A stretch of 50,143 nt of DNA. Origin: F23-D06 sp045116675 (GTDB taxonomy: Bacteria; Bacteroidota; Bacteroidia; Bacteroidales; WCHB1-69). Positions within the stretch are counted from its first letter, which is position 1; each line of letters opens with the position of its first letter. The stretch lies in assembly GCA_045116675.1 (NCBI GenBank), contig JBGUMF010000070.1:1-50143 (forward strand), in the 5' to 3' direction. The notes beneath the pieces are model-generated. The model was given only the letters and a program-made list of their open reading frames with translations, ran no database searches and was not told the origin of the DNA. The translations under genes were made by a program, and so were the position numbers. Shown piece by piece: positions 15,710 to 25,332 of this stretch.

Positions 15710-15717
15710 CAAAAGTA
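15710..15717 (-). promoter_or_regulatory. -7 promoter box for the ABC-F gene
   Basis: On the minus strand the bases read TACTTTTG, a TAnnTTTG match, 72 bases before the ATG at 15637. A TTG 23 bases further upstream could be the -33 element. Confidence 0.45.
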
Positions 15718-15720
15718 CAA

Positions 15721-15750
15721 CAAAAAGGGTGATGCCGGAGCAATCACCCT
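15721..15750 (-). terminator. Terminator of the secE-rpoC-DUF3467 operon
   Basis: Arms AGGGTGAT (15726-15733) and ATCACCCT (15743-15750) form an 8-bp stem with a 9-base loop, followed on the minus strand by TTTTTG. It lies 36 bases beyond the stop of the last operon gene (15786). Confidence 0.75.
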
Positions 15751-15785
15751 ATCATTATCATAGAAAAATTTGAACGTTTCTACTG

Positions 15786-16079
15786 TTAGGCCATGCCGCC
15801 ACCACCCATCATCGGGGGCAGCGTCTGCTGGTTGTCCTCAATCATGCCGTTCTGGCTCTCATACTTGGCCACATTGTCGGCCAAGGCATTCAGGAGACGT
15901 TTCGTGTTCTGGGGAGTCATAATGATTCTTGAGCGCACCTGGCCCTTCTGCACACCGGGCATCATGGACACGAAATCCACGATGAACTCGCTGTTGGAAT
16001 GAGATATGATGGCCAGATTGGAATAAACACCCTGGGAAACCTCTTCGGGCAGATTGATATCGATTTTCTGTTCAGGCAT
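15786..16079 (-). CDS. DUF3467 family protein, last gene of the RNA polymerase operon
   Basis: The 97-residue protein matches DUF3467: INLPEEVSQGVYSNLAIISHSNSEF (residues 8-32, read in parts), VDFVSMMPG, QVRSRIIMTP and TKRLLNALADNVAKYE. It is small, soluble and ends in a Gly/Met/Pro-rich tail. The gene starts 11 bases after rpoC and is followed by the operon terminator, so it is transcribed with RNA polymerase. This rpoC-DUF3467 neighbourhood is conserved across Bacteroidota, which hints at a link with transcription or its regulation, but no function is established that I can name. Confidence 0.9.
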   Translation of the reverse strand: MPEQKIDINLPEEVSQGVYSNLAIISHSNSEFIVDFVSMMPGVQKGQVRSRIIMTPQNTKRLLNALADNVAKYESQNGMIEDNQQTLPPMMGGGGMA

Positions 16080-16090
16080 AGTTTCAAAAT

Positions 16091-19000
16091 TTACTGGTTA
16101 ACACCTTCCATCAGTTCTTCCAGCTTGGAAGCCATGAGGGATTCGTACTCTTCGCGGGAGCCTACCTCCACCGTCTGGAAGGAGCGGATACCGGTACCGG
16201 CCGGAATCTTCTGGCCCACGATAACGTTCTCCTTCATACCGATCAGGTCGTCGCTCTTCGCATTGATGGCAGCCTCCGTGAGCACCTTGGTGGTCTCCTG
16301 GAACGACGCAGCGGAAATAAAGCTGTGCGTTTGCAGAGAGGCGCGGGTGATACCTTGCAAGATGGGCTTGCCGGTAGCCGGACGCGCGTCACGCACCTGC
16401 ACGAGCTTCATATCCTTACGTTTGAGGATGGAGTTGACATCACGCAACTTCTTGGCCGTGATAATCTGACCTTGGCGCACCTCTTCCGACTCGCCCGGAT
16501 CTTCCACCACCTTCTTGTCCCAAATCATGTCGTTCTCATCCTGGAAGTCAATCTTGTTGATCAACTCGCCCTGGAGGAACTTGGTATCACCGGGATCCTC
16601 GATTTCCATCTTGCGCATCATCTGGCGGACAATAACCTCAAAGTGTTTGTCATTGATCTTCACACCTTGCAGACGATACACCTCCTGGATTTCATTGATG
16701 ATGTACTCCTGCACCTTCTGGGCACCCTTGATGTTGAGGATGTCAACCGGCGTGAGTGAACCCTCGGAAAGCGGCGTACCGGCTTTCACAAAGTCGTTCT
16801 CCTGCGCCAGAATCTGCTTGGAGGTCGGGATGAGATAGGTCTTGGCACCTTCGCCGTCGTCGTTTCTCGGCGTGATCTTCACCACACGGTTACCACGTTT
16901 GAGCTTCTTCTCGAAGGAAACCACACCGTCGATTTCGGAAACCACAGCGGGGTCGGAGGGGTTACGGGCCTCGAACAACTCGGTCACACGCGGCAGACCG
17001 CCCGTGATATCGCCAGACTTGCCGAAGGAACGCAGAATCTTGACCAGGATTTCACCAGAGTCAATCTCCTGACCCTCTTCCACAGCGAGACGGGCACCCA
17101 CCGGCACGTCGAAACTCTTGATCACCTCATCGTTCTTGTCCACGATGGAAATGCTCGGGTTCTTGGTCTTCAGACGGCTTTCGATAATCACCTTGTCGTG
17201 GATGTTGGTCTGTTCGTCCGTTTCCACACGATAGGTGACACCTTCGATAATATCGTTATAGACAACCTTACCGGCCACATCGGAGAGGATGACGGCGTTG
17301 AACGGATCCCAATCGGCAATCAGGTCGCCCTTCTTGATGGCATCGCCATGTTTGAAGTAGAGGTTGGAACCGTACGGCACGTTGGAGGATGCCAACGCGA
17401 TGCCGGTCTTGACATCGATAATCTTGATTTCAGCGGTACGGCCAATCACCTTGTAATAGGTCTTGCCCAGCGCGTCGGTCTTCTCCAAGGCACGAAGCTC
17501 GTCGATGCTCAACACACCATCGTAGGATGCCTGGATAGAGCTGTTGGCGGCCACGTTACCGGCCACACCACCGACGTGGAATGTACGCAGGGTCAGCTGC
17601 GTACCAGGCTCACCGATGGACTGTGCGGCGATGACGCCCACGGCCTCACCGATCTGGACCATCTTGCCCGTGGCCAGGTTACGACCGTAGCACTTCTGGC
17701 AGATACCGTGCTTAGCCTCGCAAGTGGGCACTGAACGGATTTCCACCTCCTCAATCGGAGACTCTTCGATAATCTTGCAATATTCCTCTGTCAGCTGCTC
17801 GCCGGCCTTGATGATCAGCTCACCCGTCTGCGGATGATACACATCGTGGAGGGTTACACGGCCCAACAAGCGGTCGTAGAGCGTCTCCACCACCTCCTCG
17901 TTGTTCTTCAGTGCGCTGACGGTCATGCCGCGCAGCGTGCCGCAGTCCTCTTCCGTAATGATAACGTCGTGGGAGACGTCCACCAGACGACGGGTCAGAT
18001 AACCAGCGTCAGCGGTCTTCAAAGCGGTATCAGCCAAACCCTTACGGGCACCGTGCGTGGAGATGAAGTACTCTTGCACGGAAAGGCCCTCCTTGAAGTT
18101 GGACAAAATCGGGTTCTCGATAATCTCACCGCCCGTGGAACCGGCCTTACTCGGCTTGGCCATCAAACCACGCATACCGGAAAGCTGACGGATCTGCTCG
18201 GCAGAACCACGAGCTCCAGAGTCGCGCATCATGTGTACCGGGTTGAAGCCCTGACGGTCGGATTCGATTTCCTTCATCAAAATCTTAGACAGACGGGCGT
18301 TGCACTGCGACCACACGTCGATAACCTGGTTGTAACGCTCGGTGTTGGTGATGAAACCCATGTTGTAGTTCATCGTGATTTCATCCACCTGGGCGTTGGC
18401 TTCAGCAATCAGCTTCGGCTTCTCGGCCGGGATGATCACGTCGCCCAAGTTGAAGGACATACCGCCTTCGAAAGCCATACGGTAACCGAGGGTCATAATG
18501 TCATCCAGGAACTGGGCACAAGCCTTGTTTCCGCATTTGATCAGCACATCGCCGATGATGTCACGCAAGGCTTTCTTGGTCAGCAGCATGTTGACATAGC
18601 CGTAATCCTTGGGAACCACCTGATTGAACATTACACGTCCCACCGTGGTATCGATGATCTTGACCGTGCCCTGACCGTCCACATCCACGCGGCATTTGAT
18701 CTTGGCGTTCAGATGGACTTTCTTCTCGTTATAGGCAATCATAACCTCTTCCGGGCCGTAGAAGATGCCGCCTTCACCCTGCACATGATGGTCAGGGGTG
18801 GAGGGCAGTTCCTTTGTGATGTAGTACAGACCCAACACCATGTCCTGGGAAGGCACCGTGACGGGCGCACCGTTAGCCGGGTTAAGGATGTTGTGAGAGG
18901 CCATCATCAGCATCTGGGCTTCCATGATGGCAGCATTGCCCAGGGGCACGTGAACAGCCATCTGGTCACCGTCGAAGTCGGCGTTGAAAGCCGTACAGCA

Positions 19001-20398
19001 CAACGGGTGCAGGCGGATAGCCTTACCTTCCACCAAACGCGGCTGGAAGGCCTGGATACCCAGACGGTGCAGCGTAGGAGCACGGTTCAACAACACGGGA
19101 TGACCCTTCAAAATGTTTTCCAGAATCTCCCATACAACGGGATCCTTGCGGTCCACAATCTTCTTGGCAGATTTCACCGTCTTGACAATACCTCTTTCGA
19201 GGATCTTGCGGATGACAAACGGTTTGAACAGCTCGGCAGCCATATCCTTGGGCAGACCGCACTCGTTGAGGTGCAAGTCGGGACCGACCACGATGACGGA
19301 ACGTCCGGAGTAGTCCACACGTTTACCCAAAAGGTTCTGACGGAAACGACCCTGCTTGCCTTTCAAGCTGTCGGAAAGGGACTTGAGGGCACGGTTGGAT
19401 TCCGTCTTCACCGCGCTGGATTTCTTAGAATTGTCGAAAAGGGAATCAACAGCTTCCTGAAGCATACGTTTCTCATTACGCATAATGACATCGGGAGCCT
19501 TGATTTCGATCAGTCGTTTGAGACGGTTGTTACGGATGATAACCCGACGATAGAGGTCGTTCAGGTCGGATGTGGCGAAACGGCCACCATCCAGTGGAAC
19601 GAGCGGACGCAAATCGGGCGGAATCACCGGAACCGTCTTGATGATCATCCATTCCGGTCTGTTCTCGGCACGCTTGCGGCTGTCGCGGAATGCCTCAAAC
19701 ACATGAAGACGTTTCAGCAGGTCTTTCTTACGCTGCTGGGAAGTCTCACGGTTAGCACGGTCACGCAGCTCGTAGGACTCGGCATCCAGATCCACCTTGC
19801 AGAGCAGATCATAGATAGCTTCCGCACCCATCTTGGCGATGAACTTGTTGGGATCGTTCTCGTCCAGCAGACGGTTGTCGGCGGGCAGGTTGTCCACGAT
19901 GTCGAAATACTCCTCTTCGGTGAGCAGCGTGCTCTTCTTCACCTTTTCGGTTTCCGCCACACCGGGTTGGATGACGATGTATTTTTCATAATAGATGATG
20001 GCGTCAATATCCTTGGAAGCCAGTCCGAGGAGCGCACCAATCTTGTTCGGAAGGGATTTGAAAAACCAAATGTGGGCCACAGGCACAACCAGCTGGATGT
20101 GTCCCATGCGCTCGCGACGCACCTTGCGTTCCGTGACTTCCACGCCGCAACGGTCGCAGATGATGCCCTTGTAGCGGATTCTCTTGTACTTACCGCAATG
20201 GCATTCCCAGTCTTTGGTAGGACCGAAAATCTTTTCGCAGAACAAACCATCACGCTCGGGCTTATAGGTCCGGTAGTTGATGGTTTCCGGCTTCAGAACC
20301 TCACCATGGGATTGTTTCAGGATGGTTTCCGGAGAAGCCAGACTGATGGTGATCTTTTGGAATTCTTTTCTTGTATTATTGTCTTTTCTAAAAGCCAT
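16091..20398 (-). CDS. rpoC: DNA-directed RNA polymerase subunit beta'
   Basis: The 1435-residue beta' subunit forms, with beta, the active-site cleft of RNA polymerase. The N-terminal zinc site is visible in CHCGKYKRIRYKGIICDRCG. The catalytic metal-binding motif NADFDGDQM is at residues 472-480, with Asp474, Asp476 and Asp478 holding the Mg2+ ion. The second zinc site has its cysteines around CEAKHGICQKCYG. The trigger-loop region GEPGTQLTLRTFHVGG follows. Length is normal for Bacteroidota, without a split or large deletion. It lies 27 bases after rpoB and 11 before the DUF3467 gene in one operon. Confidence 0.99.
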   Translation of the reverse strand: MAFRKDNNTRKEFQKITISLASPETILKQSHGEVLKPETINYRTYKPERDGLFCEKIFGPTKDWECHCGKYKRIRYKGIICDRCGVEVTERKVRRERMGHIQLVVPVAHIWFFKSLPNKIGALLGLASKDIDAIIYYEKYIVIQPGVAETEKVKKSTLLTEEEYFDIVDNLPADNRLLDENDPNKFIAKMGAEAIYDLLCKVDLDAESYELRDRANRETSQQRKKDLLKRLHVFEAFRDSRKRAENRPEWMIIKTVPVIPPDLRPLVPLDGGRFATSDLNDLYRRVIIRNNRLKRLIEIKAPDVIMRNEKRMLQEAVDSLFDNSKKSSAVKTESNRALKSLSDSLKGKQGRFRQNLLGKRVDYSGRSVIVVGPDLHLNECGLPKDMAAELFKPFVIRKILERGIVKTVKSAKKIVDRKDPVVWEILENILKGHPVLLNRAPTLHRLGIQAFQPRLVEGKAIRLHPLCCTAFNADFDGDQMAVHVPLGNAAIMEAQMLMMASHNILNPANGAPVTVPSQDMVLGLYYITKELPSTPDHHVQGEGGIFYGPEEVMIAYNEKKVHLNAKIKCRVDVDGQGTVKIIDTTVGRVMFNQVVPKDYGYVNMLLTKKALRDIIGDVLIKCGNKACAQFLDDIMTLGYRMAFEGGMSFNLGDVIIPAEKPKLIAEANAQVDEITMNYNMGFITNTERYNQVIDVWSQCNARLSKILMKEIESDRQGFNPVHMMRDSGARGSAEQIRQLSGMRGLMAKPSKAGSTGGEIIENPILSNFKEGLSVQEYFISTHGARKGLADTALKTADAGYLTRRLVDVSHDVIITEEDCGTLRGMTVSALKNNEEVVETLYDRLLGRVTLHDVYHPQTGELIIKAGEQLTEEYCKIIEESPIEEVEIRSVPTCEAKHGICQKCYGRNLATGKMVQIGEAVGVIAAQSIGEPGTQLTLRTFHVGGVAGNVAANSSIQASYDGVLSIDELRALEKTDALGKTYYKVIGRTAEIKIIDVKTGIALASSNVPYGSNLYFKHGDAIKKGDLIADWDPFNAVILSDVAGKVVYNDIIEGVTYRVETDEQTNIHDKVIIESRLKTKNPSISIVDKNDEVIKSFDVPVGARLAVEEGQEIDSGEILVKILRSFGKSGDITGGLPRVTELFEARNPSDPAVVSEIDGVVSFEKKLKRGNRVVKITPRNDDGEGAKTYLIPTSKQILAQENDFVKAGTPLSEGSLTPVDILNIKGAQKVQEYIINEIQEVYRLQGVKINDKHFEVIVRQMMRKMEIEDPGDTKFLQGELINKIDFQDENDMIWDKKVVEDPGESEEVRQGQIITAKKLRDVNSILKRKDMKLVQVRDARPATGKPILQGITRASLQTHSFISAASFQETTKVLTEAAINAKSDDLIGMKENVIVGQKIPAGTGIRSFQTVEVGSREEYESLMASKLEELMEGVNQ

Positions 20399-20425
20399 AA
20401 TATACGATAATGATTTTTAATTGTC

Positions 20426-23400
20426 TTATTCAAATTTAACATCCAAACCGAGACCGCGCAACTCGTTGACCAGCACGTTGAAGGACTCGGGAATACCGGA
20501 TTGCGGCATGTTGTCGCCCTTCACGATGGCCTCGTATGCCTTGGCTCTGCCGACCACATCGTCGGACTTCACCGTCAGGATCTCCTGAAGCACGTTGGAT
20601 GCACCGTAGGCTTCGATAGCCCAGACCTCCATCTCACCGAAACGCTGACCACCGAATTGGGCCTTACCGCCAAGCGGCTGCTGCGTGATCAGAGAGTACG
20701 GTCCGATAGAACGGGCGTGCATCTTGTCGTCCACCATGTGGTGCAATTTGAGATAATAGATGTAACCGACCGTGGCCTTCTGATGGAACGGCTCGCCGGT
20801 TTCACCATCGTACAGCTGGGTGCTTCCGTTTTCGGGCAGCCCGGCCTGACGCATATATTCGTTGATCTGGTCAATGGAGGCACCGTCGAAGATCGGGGTG
20901 GCGAACTTGACACCCAGCTTCTTGCCGGCCCAACCAAGAACCGTCTCATAAATCTGACCCAAGTTCATACGGGAAGGCACACCCAGCGGGTTCAGCACCA
21001 CATCCACAGGACGACCGTCCGCGAGGAACGGGAGATCCTCCTGCTTCACGATCTTGGCCACACAACCCTTGTTACCGTGACGACCTGCCATCTTGTCACC
21101 GATGCGCAGTTTGCGCTTGTTGGCGATATAGACCTTGGCCATCTGTACAATACCGGCGGGCAGCTCCGTACCAATGGTCGCGTCGAACACCTCGCGGGTC
21201 TTCCGCGCCGTGATGTCACGCACCTTGACCAGATAGTTGCGGATGATGTCAGCCACCAGACCGTTGACCTTGCTGTCGTTCGTCCACTTGGTGATGGCCA
21301 CCGTAGTGAAATCAACCGTGTTTAACAGCTTCTGGGAGAACTTGGCACCCTTTTGGATGACCACATTCTTGGCATTGTCATGGATGTTGTGGGCAATCTT
21401 GCCTTCCAGGATTCGATACAACTTGGTGACGGCCACTTCGTGCAGCTTGTCGTACTCCATCTGATACTTGTCCTCAATAGACTTGACCAGATCCTTATCT
21501 TTGGCTTTGGACTTGCGGTCCTTCACCAGACGGGACAGGGACTTGGAGCCGATGACCACACCCTTCATGCCCGGGGTGGCCTTCAGGGAAGCGTCCTTCA
21601 CATCGCCGGCCTTGTCGCCGAAGATGGCGCGGAGCAGCTTCTCCTCCGGTGTCGGGTAGGATTCGCCCTTCGGCGTGATCTTACCGATGAGGATATCGCC
21701 CTCATTGACCTCGGCACCGACACGGATAAGACCGTCCTCGTTCAAGTCCTTGGTGGCCTCGCTGGACACGTTGGGGATATCGTTGGTCAGTTCCTCGATA
21801 CCGCGCTTGGTGTCACGCACCTCCAAGGTGAACGATTCAATATGGATAGAAGTATACAAGTCGTCGTTGACGGCTTTCTCGGAAATCACGACAGCATCCT
21901 CGAAGTTGTAGCCCTTCCAAGGCATGAAGGCCACCATCAGGTTGCGGCCCAAGGCCAGCTCGCCGTGGTCGGTGGCGTAGCCCTCGGTGAGGACGTCGCC
22001 CTTTTGCACTTTCTGACCCTTCACTACGATTGGACGCATGTTGATGCAGGAGTTCTGGTTCGTTCTTCTGAACTTGAGCAGCTCGTAATTCTTCACGTTG
22101 GAATCGAAGCTGACCAGTCTCTGCGTTTCCGACTCTTCGTATTCAATTTCAATATGGGTGGCATCCACGGATTTCACCACGCCGGTACCCTCAGCTACGA
22201 GGACCACGCGGGAATCGACAGCCACCTGGTGTTCCAGGCCCGTACCCACGATGGGCGCTTCCGGACGAAGCAAAGGCACGGCCTGGCGCATCATGTTGGA
22301 ACCCATCAACGCACGGTTAGCGTCGTCGTTCTCCAAGAACGGAATCAAGGAGGCGGCGATAGAGGCAATCTGGTTCGGAGCGATGTCGATCATGTCGATT
22401 TCCTCACGCGGGAGGATCGGGTAATCGGCCAGACGACGGGCTTTCACCTTCTCACCCAGCAAGCCATTCTCATCCATCGGCGTGTTAGCCTGTGCGATAC
22501 GGAGGTTGTCCTCCTCCTCGGCGGTCAGGAACACGGGCGGCTCGTCGAAACGGACCTGGCCGTTGACCACGCGACGATACGGTGTGGCGATAAAGCCGAG
22601 GTTGTTGATCTTGGCGAACACACAAAGCGAGGAGATAAGACCGATGTTCGGGCCTTCAGGGGTCTCGATGGTACACAGACGACCGTAGTGCGTGTAGTGA
22701 ACGTCACGGACCTCGAAGCCTGCACGCTCACGCGACAGACCTCCAGGACCCAAAGCGGAAATCCTACGTTTATGGGTGATTTCAGACAACGGGTTCGTCT
22801 GGTCCATGAACTGGGACAGCTGGTTGGTTCCGAAGAAGGAATTCACCACAGACGACAGTGTCTTGGCATTGATCAGGTCCACCGGGGCGAACACCTCGTG
22901 GTCACGCACGTTCATCTTCTCACGGATGGTGCGGGCCATACGGTTCAGACCCACGCTGAACTGGTTGTATAATTGCTCCCCGACAGTACGGATACGACGG
23001 TTGCTCAAGTGGTCGATATCGTCCACCTCAGTCTTGGAGTTGATCAGCTCAATCAAATAGCGGATGATGGAGATGATGTCCTCGTTGGTGAGCACGCCCG
23101 TTTCCATGGGGATGTTCAAATTCAGTTTCTTGTTGATACGATAACGGCCCACTTCGCCGAGATCGTAACGTTTGTCAGAGAAGAAGAGCTTGTCCAACGT
23201 GGCACGGGCCGTCTCCTCGTCGGGAGCCGCCGTGCTCTTCAGCTGCAAGTAGATGTAGTCGATAGCCTCACGACCAGAGTTGGTCGGGTCTTTCTGCAAC
23301 GTGTTGAAGATCACAGAGTAGTCAATCTGCTTCTCGTCTGTTTTGTGGAAGAGCACCGTCTTGATGTTCGCATCCGTAATCATGTTGATGTGCTGTTTCT

Positions 23401-24226
23401 CAAAAACGGTCTCGCGGTCGATGATCACCTCGGTACGCTCGATGTTGACGACCTCACCGGTTTCGTCATCGACGAAGTCCTCGCACCATGTCTTGGTGAC
23501 GGCGGCGGCGAACTTCTCGCCTAAGAACTTCTTCAGGTTTGCCTTGGTAGCCTTAACTTCATGGGCGATGTCAAAGATGCTCAGGATATCCTTATCGGTC
23601 TCGTAACCGATGGCACGGAGCAGTGTGGTCACCGGCAGTTTCTTCTTCCGGTCGATATAAGCGTACATCACATTGTTGATGTCTGTGGTGAACTCCATCC
23701 AGGAACCCTTGAAGGGGATGATACGGGCGGAGTACAGCGGCGTGCCGTTGGTGTGGTAGGAGAACCCGAAGAACACACCCGGCGAACGGTGCAGCTGCGA
23801 CACGACAACACGCTCGGCACCGTTGATGATGAAGGTGCCGCGGGGGGTCATGTAGGGGATCATGCCCAAATAGACATCTTGGATGACGGTCTCGAAATCC
23901 TCGTGCTCGACATCGTTGCAGGAGAGCTTGAGTTTCGCCTTCAAGGGGACGCTGAATGTCAGGCCTCTTTCCAGGCATTCATCCATGGTGTAGCGGGGGG
24001 CGTCGATGGAGTAATCCAAGAACTCAAGGACGTAACTGCCTCTCGCATCCGTGATGGGGAAATTTTCGGCAAACGCGCGGTACAGGCCCTCGTTGTGGCG
24101 GCATTCGGCATCCGTGTCAATTTGAAAGAACTCCTCAAACGACTTGAGTTGGATATCCAGAAAATCCGGATAGGGAACCGGTCTCGTGGTTGCAAAGCTT
24201 ATTCTGTTATTATTATTAGTTGCCAA
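20426..24226 (-). CDS. rpoB: DNA-directed RNA polymerase subunit beta, TTG start
   Basis: The 1266-residue beta subunit is complete. Its N-terminus (NNNRISFATTRPVPYPDFLD) aligns by eye with Bacteroides RpoB, which places initiation at 24226. The codon there is TTG; the frame upstream reaches a stop without ATG or GTG, so a TTG start is the best explanation. The rifampicin pocket is intact: FMDQTNP (Asp475), THKRRISALG (His485, Ser490), equivalent to Asp516, His526 and Ser531 of Escherichia coli, all in the sensitive form. The C-terminal part has GGKAQFGGQRFGEMEVWA and ends GLDVKFE. The gene lies 139 bases after rplL, with a strong hairpin in the gap. Confidence 0.98.
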   Translation of the reverse strand: MATNNNNRISFATTRPVPYPDFLDIQLKSFEEFFQIDTDAECRHNEGLYRAFAENFPITDARGSYVLEFLDYSIDAPRYTMDECLERGLTFSVPLKAKLKLSCNDVEHEDFETVIQDVYLGMIPYMTPRGTFIINGAERVVVSQLHRSPGVFFGFSYHTNGTPLYSARIIPFKGSWMEFTTDINNVMYAYIDRKKKLPVTTLLRAIGYETDKDILSIFDIAHEVKATKANLKKFLGEKFAAAVTKTWCEDFVDDETGEVVNIERTEVIIDRETVFEKQHINMITDANIKTVLFHKTDEKQIDYSVIFNTLQKDPTNSGREAIDYIYLQLKSTAAPDEETARATLDKLFFSDKRYDLGEVGRYRINKKLNLNIPMETGVLTNEDIISIIRYLIELINSKTEVDDIDHLSNRRIRTVGEQLYNQFSVGLNRMARTIREKMNVRDHEVFAPVDLINAKTLSSVVNSFFGTNQLSQFMDQTNPLSEITHKRRISALGPGGLSRERAGFEVRDVHYTHYGRLCTIETPEGPNIGLISSLCVFAKINNLGFIATPYRRVVNGQVRFDEPPVFLTAEEEDNLRIAQANTPMDENGLLGEKVKARRLADYPILPREEIDMIDIAPNQIASIAASLIPFLENDDANRALMGSNMMRQAVPLLRPEAPIVGTGLEHQVAVDSRVVLVAEGTGVVKSVDATHIEIEYEESETQRLVSFDSNVKNYELLKFRRTNQNSCINMRPIVVKGQKVQKGDVLTEGYATDHGELALGRNLMVAFMPWKGYNFEDAVVISEKAVNDDLYTSIHIESFTLEVRDTKRGIEELTNDIPNVSSEATKDLNEDGLIRVGAEVNEGDILIGKITPKGESYPTPEEKLLRAIFGDKAGDVKDASLKATPGMKGVVIGSKSLSRLVKDRKSKAKDKDLVKSIEDKYQMEYDKLHEVAVTKLYRILEGKIAHNIHDNAKNVVIQKGAKFSQKLLNTVDFTTVAITKWTNDSKVNGLVADIIRNYLVKVRDITARKTREVFDATIGTELPAGIVQMAKVYIANKRKLRIGDKMAGRHGNKGCVAKIVKQEDLPFLADGRPVDVVLNPLGVPSRMNLGQIYETVLGWAGKKLGVKFATPIFDGASIDQINEYMRQAGLPENGSTQLYDGETGEPFHQKATVGYIYYLKLHHMVDDKMHARSIGPYSLITQQPLGGKAQFGGQRFGEMEVWAIEAYGASNVLQEILTVKSDDVVGRAKAYEAIVKGDNMPQSGIPESFNVLVNELRGLGLDVKFE

Positions 24227-24307
24227 GGCTATTACAATTATTTTTTTGGAAAATGATTCACTGACTTTTCGGGAATACCAATCAGCGGGTATTTAAAACA
24301 ACAATAA

Positions 24308-24342
24308 GTACAATCACTTCCACCGGAGTGGAAGTGTTGTAC
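24308..24342 (-). promoter_or_regulatory. Hairpin between rplL and rpoB, likely attenuator or processing site
   Basis: A 15-bp stem with one bulged base and a 4-base loop (arms 24308-24323 and 24328-24342) begins 24 bases after the rplL stop. On the minus strand it is followed by TTATTGTTGTTTTAAA, a broken U-rich tract, so termination would be partial. This matches the place of the rplL-rpoB attenuator known in E. coli, which lets ribosomal proteins be made in excess over polymerase subunits. An AATCTTTG (24348-24355, 7 of 8 matches to the -7 consensus) lies just upstream and could give extra rpoBC transcription. Confidence 0.7.
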
Positions 24343-24365
24343 TATTGCAAAGATTATAGGGAAAA

Positions 24366-24743
24366 CTATTTAATCTCCACTTCGGCGCCGGCCTCTTCGA
24401 GAGATTTCTTCAGAGATTCGGCTTCGTCTTTGGAGATGCCTTCCTTAACGGCCTTGGGAGCACCGTCCACCAATTCCTTGGCTTCCTTGAGTCCGAGGCT
24501 GGTCAGTTCCTTGACCAATTTCACCACCTGCAGCTTCTGGGCGCCGGCGGCTTTCAGGATAACGTCGAATTCGGTCTTCTCTTCAGCGGCGGCTGCGGCG
24601 CCAGCTGCGGGACCAGCGGCCACGGCGACTGCGGCGGCGGCGGGCTCGATACCGTATTCTTCTTTCAAAATCTGAGCTAACTCGTTAACTTCTTTAACGG
24701 TCAAGTTCACTAACTGTTCTGCAAATGCTTTCAAATCTGCCAT
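24366..24743 (-). CDS. rplL: 50S ribosomal protein L7/L12
   Basis: The 125-residue stalk protein recruits translation GTPases. Its N-terminal dimerisation helices (residues 1-34, VNLTVKEVNELAQILKEEYG) are followed by an Ala/Gly-rich hinge (about 35-52) and the C-terminal domain with EFDVILKAAG, KLQVVKLVKELTSLGLKEAK and the closing EEAGAEVEIK. Length and domain order are typical. It is 49 bases after rplJ, with an AT-rich gap that leaves its ATG accessible, in keeping with the several L7/L12 copies per ribosome. Confidence 0.99.
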   Translation of the reverse strand: MADLKAFAEQLVNLTVKEVNELAQILKEEYGIEPAAAAVAVAAGPAAGAAAAAEEKTEFDVILKAAGAQKLQVVKLVKELTSLGLKEAKELVDGAPKAVKEGISKDEAESLKKSLEEAGAEVEIK

Positions 24744-24792
24744 AATTGTATTTTTTTAAATGTTTTTACTAAATGATTTTTATTAATTGTAA

Positions 24793-25314
24793 TTATTCTG
24801 CTCTTTCGGACAGTGTTTTGACGATGCCGGCCAGTTTGCCGCCGCCAGACTGCAATGCAGAGATCACATTCTTGGCCGGTGACTGGAGCAGGCCGATGAT
24901 ATCGCCGATCAACTCCTCGCGGGACTTGATGTTGCACAGCGCTTCCAGGTTCTCATCGCCGATGTAGGCGGTCTCCTCAATGAAGGCGGCCTTGATGATG
25001 GGTTTCGCGTTCTTGGCGCGGAACTCCTTGATCATCTTCGCGGGCACGTTGCCCGTGTTGCAAAGCATGATGGCGGTGGCTCCGTTCAGCGTGGGATAGA
25101 GTTCGGAATAGTCAGACGCGGACTGCTCCATGGCGCGCTTCAGCAACGTGTTCTTCACCACTTTCAGCTTGACATCGCGCTTGAAACACTGTCTGCGCAG
25201 TTGGTTGACCGTACTAACTGTGAAACCGGAAATGTCTGTTACATATACGTTGGCATAGTTAGCTAAGTCCTGAGCTATTTCCTCAATGATTTGGCTTTTC
25301 TGTTCTTTTTTCAT
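24793..25314 (-). CDS. rplJ: 50S ribosomal protein L10
   Basis: The 173-residue protein anchors L7/L12 dimers to 23S rRNA. The N-terminal rRNA-binding domain has FTVSTVNQLRRQCF and KVVKNTLLKRAME; the C-terminal helix that carries L7/L12 is present (IIGLLQSPAKNVISALQSG). It begins only 18 bases after rplA, so there is no room for a separate L10-L12 leader like that of E. coli; any autoregulation must act elsewhere. Confidence 0.98.
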   Translation of the reverse strand: MKKEQKSQIIEEIAQDLANYANVYVTDISGFTVSTVNQLRRQCFKRDVKLKVVKNTLLKRAMEQSASDYSELYPTLNGATAIMLCNTGNVPAKMIKEFRAKNAKPIIKAAFIEETAYIGDENLEALCNIKSREELIGDIIGLLQSPAKNVISALQSGGGKLAGIVKTLSERAE

Positions 25315-25332
25315 ACTAACTAAACTTTAAGA

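Noticed and set aside
17834..20410. An 858-codon frame antisense to rpoC, with others antisense to rpoB (20501-22972) and ABC-F (14081-15763)
   Set aside because: The minus-strand genes are highly conserved core genes; the antisense products are His/Val/Leu/Gly-rich noise typical of codon bias.
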